64,000 nucleotides of DNA from Bradyrhizobium canariense. Its GTDB lineage: Bacteria > Pseudomonadota > Alphaproteobacteria > Rhizobiales > Xanthobacteraceae. The notes under the pieces are model-generated. The model did not search any database. It worked only from the letters and a program-made list of their open reading frames with translations, and was not told the origin of the DNA. Below, piece after piece: positions 50,460 to 61,376 of the stretch. Made by a program: the position numbers and the translations under genes. The stretch lies in the NCBI RefSeq assembly GCF_018130465.1, contig NZ_JAFCKJ010000006.1:1-64000 (forward strand), in the 5' to 3' direction. Each line of letters begins with the position of its first letter. The first letter of the stretch is position 1.

Positions 50460-51932
50460 ATGAAGCTGCGCGACCTCCTAAGTCAGGACGTTCAGGGCAA
50501 TGATGCCGCAATCGAGCCCGCCGTCGCGGCGCTCGACGTGACCGGCGTTGCCCTCGACAGCCGCGCGGTCAAACCGGGCGATCTCTTCTTCGCACTTGCG
50601 GGCAGCAAGACCGACGGTGCGCGCTTCATCGATGCCGCGATTGCCACAGGCGCGGTGGCGGTTGTCGGTGACCATGCGCCTGATGGCTGCAAGGTGCCGT
50701 TCATCACGGTTGCCAATCCGCGCCGCGCGCTGGCGCTGGCCGCGGCAAGCTTTTTTCCCGCGCAGCCTGCGACCGTGGCGGCGGTGACCGGCACCAGCGG
50801 CAAGACCTCGGTCGCCGCATTCACCCGGCAGATCTGGGAGCGGCTCGGGCACGCCTCCGCCAGCATCGGAACCATCGGCCTGGTCTCGCCGAAGCGTACC
50901 GTCTACGGCTCGCTGACGACGCCCGACCCGGTCGCGCTGCACCGGCAGCTCGACGAGATCGCGCGCGAGGGCGTCACGCATCTCGCCTTCGAGGCCTCCT
51001 CGCACGGGCTAGATCAATATCGCCTCGACGGCGTGCGCATCTCGGCCGGCGGCTTCACCAATCTCTCGCGCGACCACATGGATTACCATCCGACCGTCGC
51101 GCATTATCTCGCGGCCAAGCTCAGGCTGTTCCGCGAACTTGTCCCGCCGGGGGGCGCGGCCGTGATCTCCGCCGATCATGATTGCTCGGCGGAGGCGATC
51201 AGTGCTGCGACGTCGCGCGGCTTGCGCGTGATGGCGGTCGGTCGCAACGGCGACGGGGCAGGCGAGGGCATTCGTCTCGCCGGTGCGGAGGTCGAAGGGT
51301 TTTCGCAACTGCTCGCGCTCGACCATCGCGGCAAGCGGTATGCGATCCGGCTGCCGCTGGTCGGCGAATTCCAGATCGAGAATGCGCTGGTGTCAGCCGG
51401 CCTCGCCATCGGCACCGGCAGCGACGCCGCAAATGTGTTCGCGAGCCTCGAACATCTCGAAGGCGCCAAGGGACGGCTCGAGCGCGTCGGCGAGCGCAAC
51501 GGCGCGCCGATCTTCGTCGACTACGCGCACAAGCCCGATGCGCTGGCGAAGGCGCTGCAGGCGCTGCGTCCCTACGCCAGGCGCAGGCTGGTCGTCGTGT
51601 TCGGTGCCGGCGGCGACCGCGATGCCGGCAAGCGTCCGATCATGGGCGAGATCGCGGCTGGCAACGCCGACGGCGTCATCGTCACCGACGACAATCCGCG
51701 CAGCGAGAAGCCGGAGGCCATCCGCGCCGAAATCCTCGCCGCCGCCAAGGGCGCCCGCGAAATCGGCGACCGGGCCGCGGCGATCCGCACCGCGATCGAG
51801 GAGTTGGAAGATGGCGATGCGCTGCTCATCGCCGGCAAGGGCCACGAGACCGGGCAGATCGTCGGCGGAGAGGTTTTGCCCTTCAGTGATCACGAGGCGG
51901 TTGCCGCCGCATTGACGACGAGGGTTGCATGA
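50460..51932 (+). CDS. murE: UDP-MurNAc-tripeptide synthetase MurE (meso-DAP adding)
   Basis: 490 residues. ATP-binding loop AAVTGTSGKTSVAAFTRQIW, central domain with NLSRDHMDYHPTVAHYLAAK, and the C-terminal specificity motif TDDNPRSEKPEAIR; DNPR marks meso-diaminopimelate as the third residue. Cytoplasmic ligase. ATG follows TGGAAG. Stop overlaps murF start (ATGA). Confidence 0.97.
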   Translation: MKLRDLLSQDVQGNDAAIEPAVAALDVTGVALDSRAVKPGDLFFALAGSKTDGARFIDAAIATGAVAVVGDHAPDGCKVPFITVANPRRALALAAASFFPAQPATVAAVTGTSGKTSVAAFTRQIWERLGHASASIGTIGLVSPKRTVYGSLTTPDPVALHRQLDEIAREGVTHLAFEASSHGLDQYRLDGVRISAGGFTNLSRDHMDYHPTVAHYLAAKLRLFRELVPPGGAAVISADHDCSAEAISAATSRGLRVMAVGRNGDGAGEGIRLAGAEVEGFSQLLALDHRGKRYAIRLPLVGEFQIENALVSAGLAIGTGSDAANVFASLEHLEGAKGRLERVGERNGAPIFVDYAHKPDALAKALQALRPYARRRLVVVFGAGGDRDAGKRPIMGEIAAGNADGVIVTDDNPRSEKPEAIRAEILAAAKGAREIGDRAAAIRTAIEELEDGDALLIAGKGHETGQIVGGEVLPFSDHEAVAAALTTRVA

Positions 51933-53308
51933 GCGGTCCATTATGGACGGTTGCCGAAGTGGCGCGCGCGCTGGGCGCTGCCGGATCGTTCCCGGACACG
52001 CCGATCGACGTCGTCACCCAGGACAGCCGGCTGGTGAAACCGGGCAGCCTGTTCGTCGCACTGAGCGGCACGCCGAGCGGCGGCTTCATTTCGGCCTTCG
52101 CCAGCGCGCGTGACGGCTGGGAGTTCGCGGACAAGGCGGAAGCCTCGGGCGCAGTCGCAATGATCGTGCCGCACGAGATCGCGGGCATCCGTATTCCTCA
52201 GATCGTCGTCAAGGACACGCTGATCGACGGTCTCTGGGGCCTTGCGCGCGCGGCTCGTGCGCGCTTCAACGGGCCGGTGATCGGGCTCACCGGCAGCGCG
52301 GGCAAAACCAGCACCAAGGAATTCCTCGCGGCCTACCCCAATGCCTATGCCAGCCCGTCGAGCTTCAACAATTTCTGGGGCGTGCCGCTGACGCTGTGCA
52401 ATGCGCGGCCCGATGCCAGTCTCTGGGTCGTCGAGATGGGCATGAACCAGACCGGCGAGATCGCGCGGCTCAGCGAACTGACGCGGCCGACGGTCGCGCT
52501 CGTCGTCAACGTCCAGCCGGTGCATCTGGAGAAACTCGGCTCGCTCGAAGCCATCAGGCGCGAAAAAGTGTCGATCGCGCTCGGGCTGCCCAAGGATGGC
52601 GTGCTGGTGCTGCCCGCCGGGCTCAAGGCGTCCGAGTGGAAAGGCAAGGTCATCCGCTTCGGCGAGAAGGCCGAGGTGCACGAGGTCAAACACGCGCCGC
52701 ATGGCGAGGGCTGGCAGGTCCTGGCGACGATCGGCAAGAAGGAGATCGCCTTCAGCCTGACGCCGGGCGCGCCGCACCGCGTGCAGAATGCGCTCGCCGC
52801 GCTCGCGTCGATCCGTGCCGCGAACCTCGATGCGGCGACACTCGCGATCAAGCTCGACCGGGTCGGCATCATGACCGGCCGCGGTGTCGAGCAGGCGATC
52901 GGCGGCGTCACCGTGATCGACGACAGTTTTAACGGCAATCCGGCCAGCGTGGCTGCTGCGCTGCAAAGCCTCCAGGCGCGCAGCATGAACGGCGGCCGCC
53001 GCATTGCGGTGCTCGGCGACATGCTGGAACTGGGCGATGACGCGCCGAGCTACCACACCGGCCTCGCCAAGCATCTCGACGGCATCGACGGCATCTACTG
53101 CGTCGGGCCCCTGATGCGTCATCTCTATGACAAGCTGCCGGCGGGCAAGGGCCTGGGCTGGCACGACGATCCCGCCACGCTGAAGCCGGGCGAGGTGGCA
53201 AATCTGCTGAGGTCAGGCGATGTCGTGGTTGTCAAGGGCAGCAAGAAGATGTTCTGGGTCAACAAGTTTGTGCCGGGCCTAGTGGCCGCCTTGCAGGCAA
53301 AGGCGTAA
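51929..53308 (+). CDS. murF: UDP-MurNAc-pentapeptide synthetase MurF
   Basis: 459 residues, normal length. ATP loop PVIGLTGSAGKTSTKEFLAA, then NNFWGVPLTLCNARPDASLW and VEMGMNQTGEIARLS, and a C-terminal ligase domain (VIDDSFNGNPASVAAALQSL). Adds D-Ala-D-Ala made by Ddl, encoded 8 kb downstream. Coupled to murE. About 160 bases without a gene follow before mraY. Confidence 0.97.
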   Translation: MSGPLWTVAEVARALGAAGSFPDTPIDVVTQDSRLVKPGSLFVALSGTPSGGFISAFASARDGWEFADKAEASGAVAMIVPHEIAGIRIPQIVVKDTLIDGLWGLARAARARFNGPVIGLTGSAGKTSTKEFLAAYPNAYASPSSFNNFWGVPLTLCNARPDASLWVVEMGMNQTGEIARLSELTRPTVALVVNVQPVHLEKLGSLEAIRREKVSIALGLPKDGVLVLPAGLKASEWKGKVIRFGEKAEVHEVKHAPHGEGWQVLATIGKKEIAFSLTPGAPHRVQNALAALASIRAANLDAATLAIKLDRVGIMTGRGVEQAIGGVTVIDDSFNGNPASVAAALQSLQARSMNGGRRIAVLGDMLELGDDAPSYHTGLAKHLDGIDGIYCVGPLMRHLYDKLPAGKGLGWHDDPATLKPGEVANLLRSGDVVVVKGSKKMFWVNKFVPGLVAALQAKA

Positions 53309-53469
53309 ACTGCTTGGAAGGCGCTGTTCCCGAATCCCACCCTTATGCGGCGCGAAGCGTTTTCCCAGAGGTCGCCCGACCCCATGATGAAGACCAGCGA
53401 ATGCGCGTGAGGCACGTTGAGGCCAAGATCAAATCAAGGCCCGTGCAAAGGCGCCATAGGACCGTCTGA

Positions 53470-54573
53470 ATGTTTTACTGGTTGATCGAGCTCTCCAACA
53501 CATTTCCGGGCTTCGGTGCCGTTCGCACCTTCCTGAACGTCTTCCGCTACATCACCTTCCGTACCGGCGGCGCCGTCGTCACCGGCGCGCTGTTCGTGTT
53601 CCTGTTCGGCCCCTGGATCATCGACCATCTGCGCATCCGGCAAGGCAAGGGCCAGCCGATCCGGGCCGATGGTCCGCAATCGCATCTGGCCAAGAAAGGC
53701 ACGCCCACCATGGGCGGGCTGATGATCCTGTCCGGCCTCACGGTCGGCACGGTGCTGTGGGCCAATCCGCTCAATCCTTACGTCTGGATCGTGCTGGCGG
53801 TGACGCTCGGCTTCGGCTTCGTTGGCTTCTATGACGATTATCTCAAGGTGACCAAGCAGACCACGACCGGGTTCGGCAGCAAGCTTCGCCTGCTGATCGA
53901 GGCGGCGATCGCGCTGGTTGCCTGCTACGCGCTGGTGCGGCTGAACCGCGATCCCGCGTCGACCGCGCTGACGATTCCCTTCCTGAAGGACACCGTGCTG
54001 CATTTCGGCTGGTTCTTCGTCGTGTTCGGCGCCTTCGTCATCGTCGGCGCCGGCAATGCGGTGAACCTCACCGACGGCCTCGACGGCCTTGCCATCGTGC
54101 CCGTGATGATCGCGACCGCGAGCTTTGCGATGATCGCCTATCTCGCCGGCAACGCGGTGTTCGCCGACTATCTCCAGATCAAATATGTCGCCGGCACCGG
54201 CGAACTCGCCGTGCTCTGCGGCGCTCTGCTGGGCGCCGGCCTCGGCTTCCTCTGGTTCAACGCGCCGCCGGCCTCGATCTTCATGGGCGACACCGGCTCG
54301 CTCGCGCTCGGCGGCATGCTGGGTGCGATCGCGGTCGCGGTGAAGCACGAGATCGTGCTCGCGGTGATCGGCGGCCTGTTCGTGCTGGAGGCGGTTTCCG
54401 TCATCGTGCAGGTGGTGTCGTTCAAGATGACGGGAAAACGTATCTTCCGGATGGCGCCGATCCATCACCATTTCGAGCAGCTCGGCTGGACCGAGCCGCA
54501 GATCGTGATCCGGTTCTGGATCATCTCGGTGATGCTGGCGCTCGCCGGCCTGTCCACGCTGAAGCTGCGGTGA
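53470..54573 (+). CDS. mraY: Phospho-MurNAc-pentapeptide transferase MraY
   Basis: 367 residues, ten membrane segments. Conserved loops: [31 protein letters not shown] with the catalytic Asp pair, [26 protein letters not shown] and [11 protein letters not shown] (the HHH motif). Makes lipid I at the inner face of the membrane. Start with MFYWLIEL is standard; ribosome site weak. Confidence 0.97.
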   Translation: MFYWLIELSNTFPGFGAVRTFLNVFRYITFRTGGAVVTGALFVFLFGPWIIDHLRIRQGKGQPIRADGPQSHLAKKGTPTMGGLMILSGLTVGTVLWANPLNPYVWIVLAVTLGFGFVGFYDDYLKVTKQTTTGFGSKLRLLIEAAIALVACYALVRLNRDPASTALTIPFLKDTVLHFGWFFVVFGAFVIVGAGNAVNLTDGLDGLAIVPVMIATASFAMIAYLAGNAVFADYLQIKYVAGTGELAVLCGALLGAGLGFLWFNAPPASIFMGDTGSLALGGMLGAIAVAVKHEIVLAVIGGLFVLEAVSVIVQVVSFKMTGKRIFRMAPIHHHFEQLGWTEPQIVIRFWIISVMLALAGLSTLKLR

Positions 54574-54580
54574 CCGGTCG

Positions 54581-55981
54581 ATGATCCCGGTCACGTCCTT
54601 TGCCGGCAAGACGGTCGCGGTGTTCGGCCTCGGCGGCTCGGGGCTCGCGTCCTGTCATGCGTTGAAAGCTGGTGGCGCCGAGGTGATCGCCGCCGACGAT
54701 AGTGCCGAGAACGTCGCCAAGGCCGCGCAAGCGGGCTTCATCACGGCCGATTTGCGCAACGTTTCCTGGGCGAATTTCGCGGCGCTGGTGCTCGCGCCCG
54801 GTGTGCCGCTGACCCACCCGGTGCCGCATTGGAGCGTGCTGAAGGCGCGCGAGGTGGGCTGCGAGGTGATCGGCGACATCGAGCTGTTCTGCCGCGAACG
54901 GCGGCGCCACGCGCCGGATGCGCCGTTCGTGGCGATCACCGGCACCAACGGCAAATCGACCACGACGGCGCTGATCGCGCACCTGACGAAAGTCGCCGGC
55001 TACGACACCCAGATGGGCGGCAATATCGGCACCGCGATCCTGTCGCTGGAGCCGCCGCGCATGGGGCGCGTCCACGTCATCGAGATGTCGTCCTACCAGA
55101 TCGACCTCACGCCCTCGCTCGATCCCTCCGTCGGCATTCTGCTGAATGTCAGCGAAGACCACATCGATCGTCACGGCACCATCGCGCAGTACGCCGCGGT
55201 GAAGGAGCGTCTCGTTGCCGGTGTGCAGGCCGGAGGCACCGCGATCGTCGGCGTCGACGACGGTTTTTGCCGCGATATCGCCGACCGGCTCGATCGCGCC
55301 GGCAAGAACGTGGTGCGCATCTCCGTCAAGAATCCGCTGGCCTCCGGCATCCATGTCGAGCACGGCACCATTGTGCGCAATTCGGGCGGCGCCCGCAGCG
55401 AAGTCGCGGCGCTCGGCGGCATCGGCTCGCTGCGCGGCCTGCACAATGCGCAGAACGCGGCCTGCGCGGCCGCCGCCGCGCTCGCGATGGGCATCGGCCT
55501 CGAAGTGCTTCAGAACGGCCTGCGCAGCTTTCCCGGCCTTGCGCATCGCATGGAGCAGGTCGGCCGCCGCGGCAACGTGCTGTTCGTCAACGACTCCAAG
55601 GGCACCAACGCGGACGCCACCGCGCATGCGCTGTCGTCCTTCCGCGATATCTTCTGGATCGCCGGCGGCAAGCCGAAGGCCGGCGGAATCACTGGCCTGA
55701 CCGGCTACTTCCCGCGCATCCGCAAGGCCTATCTGATCGGTGAGGCCGCGCAGGAGTTTTCGGGGACGCTGGGCACGCAAGTCGCGCACGAGATCAGCCA
55801 GACCCTCGACATCGCCGTCGAGCACGCCGCGCGCGATGCGGAGGCGTCAGGTATCACCGACGCGGTCGTGCTGCTGTCGCCCGCCTGCGCCTCCTTCGAC
55901 CAGTATCGCAACTTCGAAATCCGCGGCACCAAGTTCCGCGACCTGGTGCAGGCGCTGCCGGGCGTGAAGCCGGTGGTGTGA
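54581..55981 (+). CDS. murD: UDP-MurNAc-L-Ala:D-Glu ligase MurD
   Basis: 466 residues. N-terminal Rossmann-like UDP site ([20 protein letters not shown]), ATP loop [53 protein letters not shown], and C-terminal domain with [18 protein letters not shown]. Cytoplasmic. It follows mraY after 7 bases. A family D repeat sits between it and ftsW. Confidence 0.97.
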   Translation: MIPVTSFAGKTVAVFGLGGSGLASCHALKAGGAEVIAADDSAENVAKAAQAGFITADLRNVSWANFAALVLAPGVPLTHPVPHWSVLKAREVGCEVIGDIELFCRERRRHAPDAPFVAITGTNGKSTTTALIAHLTKVAGYDTQMGGNIGTAILSLEPPRMGRVHVIEMSSYQIDLTPSLDPSVGILLNVSEDHIDRHGTIAQYAAVKERLVAGVQAGGTAIVGVDDGFCRDIADRLDRAGKNVVRISVKNPLASGIHVEHGTIVRNSGGARSEVAALGGIGSLRGLHNAQNAACAAAAALAMGIGLEVLQNGLRSFPGLAHRMEQVGRRGNVLFVNDSKGTNADATAHALSSFRDIFWIAGGKPKAGGITGLTGYFPRIRKAYLIGEAAQEFSGTLGTQVAHEISQTLDIAVEHAARDAEASGITDAVVLLSPACASFDQYRNFEIRGTKFRDLVQALPGVKPVV

Positions 55982-56007
55982 GCCGCGCTGCTGGTTCTTG
56001 CTCCGCT

Positions 56008-56109
56008 GTCGTCGCCCGGCTTGACCGGGCGACCCAGTATTCCAGAGGCGGCGCTTGAGCCGATGGGCTGCGACGTACTGGATGCCCCGGTCAAGCCGGG
56101 GCATGACAG
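56008..56109. repeat. Palindromic repeat, family D, copy 2, inside dcw cluster
   Basis: GTCGTCGCCCGGCTTGACCG on the left and CCGGTCAAGCCGGGGCATGA on the right, with AGTATTCCAGAGGC within. It lies in the ~240-base gap between murD and ftsW, where the ftsW frame is open but not coding. Confidence 0.75.
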
Positions 56110-56218
56110 GTGTTTTGCGGCGACAGCTGAGATCATCTCCAGTCATCCGCGTTTCTTTAACCACCCGGTAACCAACCTCGGCGACCAATGGACCGACCTC
56201 TGTCCGAAAGCGGCCGCC

Positions 56219-57370
56219 ATGCTCTCCCGTGAAGAACGCACCCCCTTTTCCGAGTGGTGGTGGACCGTCGACAAGCCGCTGATGGGAGCCATCCTGGCGC
56301 TGATGCTGACCGGTGTGATCCTGTCGCTCGCGGCGAGCCCGCCGGTTGCGACCCGCATCGGGCTCGATCCCTTCCACTTTTTCAGCCGTCACGTGCTGTT
56401 CCTGGTGCCGTCCTGCATCGTGCTGCTCGGGGTCTCCTTCCTGTCGCCGCGCGCGATCCGCCGCAGCGCACTGATCATCTTCGCGGTCAGCATCATCCTG
56501 ATCGTGTTGACGCTGGCGATCGGCCCCGAAGTAAAGGGCTCGCGGCGCTGGATCACGCTGCTCGGCCTCAACATCCAGGCCTCCGAGATCGCAAAACCGT
56601 CGTTCGTCGTCATGGCCGCCTGGCTGTTCGCGGAATCCACTAGGCGGCCAGAAATGCCGGCGACATCGATGGCGCTGGTGCTGCTCCTGATGCTGGTCTC
56701 GCTTCTCGTCATGGAGCCCGATTTCGGCCAGACCATGCTGATCCTGATGGTGTGGGGCTCGTTGTTCTTCATCGCGGGCATGCGGATGATCTGGGTGTTC
56801 GGGCTCGCCGGCCTCGGCGCCGCCGGACTGTTCAGCGCCTATCTGTTCGTCCCGCACGTCGCGGGCCGCATCAAGCGCTTCATGAATCCGGCTTCGGGCG
56901 ACACCTTCCAGGTCGATACTGCCATGGAGGCCTTCTACAACGGCGGCTGGTTCGGGCTTGGACCGGGCGAGGGTATTGCCAAGCGCAGCCTGCCGGACAG
57001 CCACACCGACTTCGTGTTCGCGGTTGCCGCCGAAGAGTTCGGCATCATCCTGTGCCTCGCGATGCTGGCACTGTTTGCTTTCGTCGTCATCCGTACGCTA
57101 TCGCGCGCCTATGCCAACGAGGACATGTTCTCGCGCTTCGCGGCCTCAGGTCTTGCGATCCTGTTCGGCGTGCAGGCCGCCATCAACATGTCGGTCAATC
57201 TCCAGCTCATCCCCGCCAAGGGCATGACGCTGCCCTTCATCTCCTATGGCGGCTCCTCGATCGTGTCGCTGGCCTACGGTGTCGGCATGATGCTGGCGCT
57301 GACGCGACTGCGCCCGCGCACCGAGGTCGAGGCGAGCGGCCGCGCCGAGGCGATGCGCAGCTACGCGTAG
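56219..57370 (+). CDS. ftsW: Septal peptidoglycan polymerase FtsW
   Basis: 383 residues, SEDS family, ten membrane segments. Family motifs: KGSRRWITLLGLNIQASEIA, LVMEPDFGQTMLILMVW, the large periplasmic loop with GGWFGLGPGEGIAKRSLPDS, HTDFVFAVAAEEFGI, and LPFISYGGSSIVSLAYGVGM. Polymerises lipid II with FtsI. ATG 56219 gives the standard N-terminus; the frame runs back to 56021 through a repeat. Confidence 0.95.
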   Translation: MLSREERTPFSEWWWTVDKPLMGAILALMLTGVILSLAASPPVATRIGLDPFHFFSRHVLFLVPSCIVLLGVSFLSPRAIRRSALIIFAVSIILIVLTLAIGPEVKGSRRWITLLGLNIQASEIAKPSFVVMAAWLFAESTRRPEMPATSMALVLLLMLVSLLVMEPDFGQTMLILMVWGSLFFIAGMRMIWVFGLAGLGAAGLFSAYLFVPHVAGRIKRFMNPASGDTFQVDTAMEAFYNGGWFGLGPGEGIAKRSLPDSHTDFVFAVAAEEFGIILCLAMLALFAFVVIRTLSRAYANEDMFSRFAASGLAILFGVQAAINMSVNLQLIPAKGMTLPFISYGGSSIVSLAYGVGMMLALTRLRPRTEVEASGRAEAMRSYA

Positions 57371-57375
57371 TTCTT

Positions 57376-57455
57376 CGTCATTGCGAGCGCAGCGAAGCAA
57401 TCCAGAATCCCTCCGCGGTGCCAGTCTGGATTGCTTCGCTGCGCTCGCAATGACG
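57376..57455. repeat. REP-like palindrome, family A, copy 4, inside dcw cluster
   Basis: CGTCATTGCGAGCGCAGCGA and its reverse complement enclose CAATCCAGA and TCTGGATTG arms. It fills most of the gap between ftsW and murG. Confidence 0.85.
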
Positions 57456-57482
57456 GGGGAGACACTGTAAAACTCCCCGACC

Positions 57483-58583
57483 ATGGACACCTCCCCCCTG
57501 ATTCTTCTCGCCGCGGGCGGCACCGGCGGCCATCTGTTTCCGGCCGAGGCGCTCGGGGTCGAGCTGATCCGCCGCGGATTCCGCGTCCGCCTCGTCACGG
57601 ACGAGCGCGCGCTGCGCTACAGCGGCCTGTTCACCAAGGACATGATCGACGTCGTCTCGAGCGAGACCGCGCGTGGCCGCAATCCGCTGCAGCTCGCTTA
57701 TGCCGGCCTGACGCTCGCCGCCGGCACGCTGTCCGCCTACAGCCTGATCAAGCGATTGAAGCCGGTCGCCGTCGTCGGCTTTGGCGGCTATCCGACGTTG
57801 CCGCCGCTGGTCGCTGCGAAATTCGCCGGCGTGCCCGGCATCATCCACGATGCCAATGCCGTGCTCGGCCGCGCCAACCGGTTCCTGTCGAGCCGCGTCC
57901 GTGCCATTGCGACGTCATTGCCCGGCGTGCTCGACCGCGATCCGGCGCTATCGGGCAAGACCACGATGGTCGGCACGCCGATGCGCCCGGCGATCCTCGC
58001 CGCGGCTGGCGTGCCATATGCTGCGCCCGAGGTGAACGGCCCGCTGCGCCTGCTCGTCGTCGGCGGCAGCCAGGGTGCGCGCATCATGGCGGACATCGTG
58101 CCGGGCGCGATCGAGCGCCTCGAGCCTGCACTGTGGAGCCGGCTCGTCCTCACCCAGCAGGTGCGCGATGAGGACATGGCGCGCGTGCGTGCGGTCTACG
58201 ACAGACTGAAGATCAAGGCCGAGCTTGCGCCGTTTTTCACCGATCTGCCGGCACGGCTCGCCTCCAACCATCTGGTGGTGTCGCGCTCAGGCGCCGGCAC
58301 CGTGGCCGAACTCGCCGCGATCGGGCGGCCCTCGATCCTGGTGCCGCTGCCGGGCGCGATCGACCAGGACCAGTTCGCCAATGCCGGCGTGCTGGCCAAG
58401 GTCGACGGTGCGATCCGCATCCCGCAGACCGAGTTTTCCTCCGATCGCCTCGCCGCCGAGATCTCCGCCTTCGCCGCCGAGCCCACGCGTCTTGCCGCCA
58501 TGGCCGAAGCCGCCCGCAGCGCCGGCCGGCTCGATGCGGCGGAGCGGCTGGCCGATCTGGTGGCCAAAATCGCGGGAATCTGA
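57483..58583 (+). CDS. murG: Lipid I N-acetylglucosaminyltransferase MurG
   Basis: 366 residues, GT28. G-loop 1 AAGGTGGHLFPAEALGVELI, loop 2 VVGFGGYPTLPPLVAAKFAG, HDANAVLGRANRFLS, VVGGSQGARIMADIVP, and donor site SRSGAGTVAELAAIGRPSIL. Adds GlcNAc from UDP-GlcNAc to lipid I to form lipid II, on the inner face of the membrane. ATG close to the end of the repeat. Confidence 0.97.
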   Translation: MDTSPLILLAAGGTGGHLFPAEALGVELIRRGFRVRLVTDERALRYSGLFTKDMIDVVSSETARGRNPLQLAYAGLTLAAGTLSAYSLIKRLKPVAVVGFGGYPTLPPLVAAKFAGVPGIIHDANAVLGRANRFLSSRVRAIATSLPGVLDRDPALSGKTTMVGTPMRPAILAAAGVPYAAPEVNGPLRLLVVGGSQGARIMADIVPGAIERLEPALWSRLVLTQQVRDEDMARVRAVYDRLKIKAELAPFFTDLPARLASNHLVVSRSGAGTVAELAAIGRPSILVPLPGAIDQDQFANAGVLAKVDGAIRIPQTEFSSDRLAAEISAFAAEPTRLAAMAEAARSAGRLDAAERLADLVAKIAGI

Positions 58584-58705
58584 CGCGAAAAAGCCCTTGT
58601 CTTCGCCTTCTAAAGCGGGGCATCCAGTAGGAAAGGCGCGCGGCTGATTTGCCGTGACCTTCGCCAGATGCCGCCCTTTCCGGCGGCGAGGTCAGGGAAC
58701 AGAGC

Positions 58706-60109
58706 ATGAGACTGCCGCGCGAGATCGGACCCATCCACTTCGTCGGGATCGGCGGGATCGGCATGAGCGGCATCGCCGAGGTGCTGCTCAATCTCGGCTA
58801 TTCCGTGCAGGGCTCGGACGCCTCGGACAATTACAATCTCGACCGTCTGCGCAAGAACGGCGCGAGAGTCTCGGTCGGCCACAAGGCGGAGAACGTCGAC
58901 GGCGCCGAGGTCGTCGTGGTCTCCACCGCGATCAAGCGCGACAATCCGGAACTGACGGCGGCGCGCGAACGGCGCATTCCGGTGGTGCGCCGCGCCGAGA
59001 TGCTGGCCGAGCTGATGCGGCTGAAGAGCTGCGTCGCCATCGCCGGCACCCACGGCAAGACCACCACGACCACGATGGTCGCAACGCTGCTCGATGCCGG
59101 CGGCCTCGATCCCACCGTGATCAATGGCGGCATCATCAACGCCTATGGCTCGAATGCGCGGCTTGGCGCCGGCGACTGGATGGTGGTCGAAGCCGACGAG
59201 AGTGACGGCACGTTCTTGAAGCTGCCGACCGAGGTTGCGATCGTCACCAATGTCGACCCCGAGCATCTCGATCACTTCAAGACCTTCGAAGCGGTGCAGG
59301 ACGCCTTCCGCCATTTCGTCGAGAACCTGCCGTTCTATGGCTTTGCCGTGATGTGCATCGATCATCCCGTGGTGCAAACCCTCGTCGGCAAGATCGAGGA
59401 TCGGCGGATCATCACCTATGGCGAGAATCCGCAGGCCGATGTGCGCTTCGTCGATCTGACCCCGATGGGCGGCGGATCGAAGTTCAAGGTTGCGTTCCGT
59501 GATCGCAAGACTGGTGCCGTGCATGAGATCTCCGATCTCATGCTGCCGATGCCGGGGCGCCACAATGCCTCCAACGCGACGGCCGCGATTGCGGTGGCGC
59601 GCGAGCTCGGCGTGTCGGACGAGGCGATCCGCAAGGCGATCGCCGGCTTCGGTGGCGTCAAACGCCGCTTCACCAAGACCGGCGAATGGAACGGCGTCAC
59701 CGTCATCGACGATTACGGCCATCATCCGGTCGAGATCGCAGCGGTGCTGAAAGCGGCGCGGGAATCCACCAACGGCAAGATCGTCGCCGTCGTGCAGCCG
59801 CATCGCTATACCCGCCTGCAGTCGCTGTTCGAGGAATTCTGCACCTGTTTCAACGATGCGGATGCGGTGATCGTCGCCGAGGTCTATGCCGCAGGCGAGA
59901 CCCCGATCGAGGGCATCGACCGCGACCATTTCGCCGCGGGCCTGCGCGCCCACGGTCACCGCGAGGTGATCCCGCTGCCGGCGGCGTCCGATCTCGCCGG
60001 CATCGTCAAGGGCGTGGCGAAGTCGGGCGATCTCGTCGTGTGCCTTGGCGCCGGCAACATCACGCAATGGGCCTATGCCTTGCCCGGCGAATTGAAGGCG
60101 CTGGGGTAG
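58706..60109 (+). CDS. murC: UDP-MurNAc:L-Ala ligase MurC
   Basis: 467 residues. [20 protein letters not shown] at the start, ATP loop [50 protein letters not shown], and [20 protein letters not shown]. Adds the first residue of the stem peptide; cytoplasmic. GGGAAC before the ATG. Separated from murG by ~120 bases and from murB by a repeat. Confidence 0.97.
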   Translation: MRLPREIGPIHFVGIGGIGMSGIAEVLLNLGYSVQGSDASDNYNLDRLRKNGARVSVGHKAENVDGAEVVVVSTAIKRDNPELTAARERRIPVVRRAEMLAELMRLKSCVAIAGTHGKTTTTTMVATLLDAGGLDPTVINGGIINAYGSNARLGAGDWMVVEADESDGTFLKLPTEVAIVTNVDPEHLDHFKTFEAVQDAFRHFVENLPFYGFAVMCIDHPVVQTLVGKIEDRRIITYGENPQADVRFVDLTPMGGGSKFKVAFRDRKTGAVHEISDLMLPMPGRHNASNATAAIAVARELGVSDEAIRKAIAGFGGVKRRFTKTGEWNGVTVIDDYGHHPVEIAAVLKAARESTNGKIVAVVQPHRYTRLQSLFEEFCTCFNDADAVIVAEVYAAGETPIEGIDRDHFAAGLRAHGHREVIPLPAASDLAGIVKGVAKSGDLVVCLGAGNITQWAYALPGELKALG

Positions 60110-60150
60110 GGCGACGATGCTTCGTTCACTGCCCGCCACATCGTGCACTG

Positions 60151-60311
60151 CGCTCCCTCCCCCCCTGCGGGGGAGGCATAGGCCGCCTTCGGCGGCCGTC
60201 CTCTTAAGAGACGCCGAAGCGAAGCTTCGGCTATGGGAGAGGGGTGGCCACGAGCGCCGGCGCCTGTGGCTACCCCCCTCCCTGACCCTCCCCCGCAAGG
60301 GGGGAGGGAAC
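60151..60311. repeat. Palindromic repeat, family E, copy 2, inside dcw cluster
   Basis: CTCCCTCCCCCCCTGCGGGG on the left and CCCCGCAAGGGGGGAGGGA on the right, with GCCGCCTTCGGCGGC and GAAGCGAAGCTTCGG within. It fills the gap between murC and murB. Confidence 0.75.
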
Positions 60312-60346
60312 GGAGAGATTGTGCCTTCCTCACTTGAGGATGCAGC

Positions 60347-61267
60347 ATGAGCTTTCCCGACATCACACCCGCTCTCAAAGCTGCGATGCCTGATTTGCGC
60401 GGCCGGCTGCTGGCGAACCAGTCGCTCGCCGAGCTCACCTGGTTTCGCGTCGGCGGTCCGGCGCAGGTGCTGTTCACGCCGGCGGACGAGGACGACCTCG
60501 CTTATTTCCTCGCGCATCTCGCAAGCGACATTCCCGTCTACGTCGTCGGCGTCGGCTCCAACCTGATCGTGCGCGACGGCGGCATGGCGGGCGTGGTGAT
60601 CCGGCTGGCGCCGCGCGCATTCGGCGAGGCGAGCGCGAGCGGCGATGTCGTCACCGCGGGCGCGGCCGCGCTCGACAAGCGCGTGGCGGAAGTCGCCGCG
60701 TCGGCCAATATCGGCGGTCTCGAATTCTACTTCGGCATTCCCGGCACGATCGGCGGCGCGCTGCGCATGAATGCAGGCGCCAATGGCGGCGAGACTAGGG
60801 ACGTGTTGATCGAGGCGCGAGGCGTCGGGCGCGACGGCGCGAAGCACGTCTTCTCCAATGCCGACATGAAGTTCATCTACCGCAACAGCGGCGTCGATCC
60901 CTCCATCATCTTCACCTCCGCGCGATTCCGCGGCGAGATCAGGGACGCCGAGGCGATCCGTGCGCGCATGGCGGAAGTGCAAACCCATCGCGAGACCGCG
61001 CAGCCGATCCGCGAAAAGACCGGCGGCTCGACCTTCAAGAATCCGCCCGGCCATTCCGCCTGGAAGCTGGTCGACGCCGCCGGCTGCCGCGGCCTGCGCG
61101 TCGGTGGCGCCGAGGTCTCCGAGATGCACTGCAATTTCCTGATCAACACGGGCAATGCCACCGCGCACGACATCGAGACGCTGGGCGAGACCGTGCGCGA
61201 TCGGGTGAAGGCAAATTCCGGAATTGAGCTACACTGGGAAATCAAGCGGATCGGAAGGTCCGCGTGA
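60347..61267 (+). CDS. murB: UDP-N-acetylenolpyruvoylglucosamine reductase MurB
   Basis: 306 residues, type I-like short MurB. FAD site [20 protein letters not shown], and [20 protein letters not shown]; the proton donor Ser is in [20 protein letters not shown], followed by [20 protein letters not shown]. Reduces the enolpyruvyl group to make UDP-MurNAc. Cytoplasmic. A family C repeat follows. Confidence 0.97.
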   Translation: MSFPDITPALKAAMPDLRGRLLANQSLAELTWFRVGGPAQVLFTPADEDDLAYFLAHLASDIPVYVVGVGSNLIVRDGGMAGVVIRLAPRAFGEASASGDVVTAGAAALDKRVAEVAASANIGGLEFYFGIPGTIGGALRMNAGANGGETRDVLIEARGVGRDGAKHVFSNADMKFIYRNSGVDPSIIFTSARFRGEIRDAEAIRARMAEVQTHRETAQPIREKTGGSTFKNPPGHSAWKLVDAAGCRGLRVGGAEVSEMHCNFLINTGNATAHDIETLGETVRDRVKANSGIELHWEIKRIGRSA

Positions 61268-61269
61268 GT

Positions 61270-61348
61270 GTCATTCCGGGGCTCGCGAAGCGAGAGCCCG
61301 GAATCTCGAGATTCCGGGTTCGATGCTTCGCATCGCCCCGGAATGACG
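61270..61348. repeat. Palindromic repeat, family C, copy 2, inside dcw cluster
   Basis: GTCATTCCGGGGCTCGCGAA and CGCCCCGGAATGAC arms with an inner CCGGAATCTCGAGATTCCGG stem. It fills the gap between murB and ddl. Confidence 0.85.
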
Positions 61349-61376
61349 AACACAGACAGGTGACGGACCAAAGAAC

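Noticed and set aside
58610-61168. 852-codon open frame on the minus strand across murC and murB
   Set aside because: It mirrors two clear Mur genes on the other strand. High GC keeps the antisense frame open, and its translation is Arg/Asp/His-rich without any family motif.
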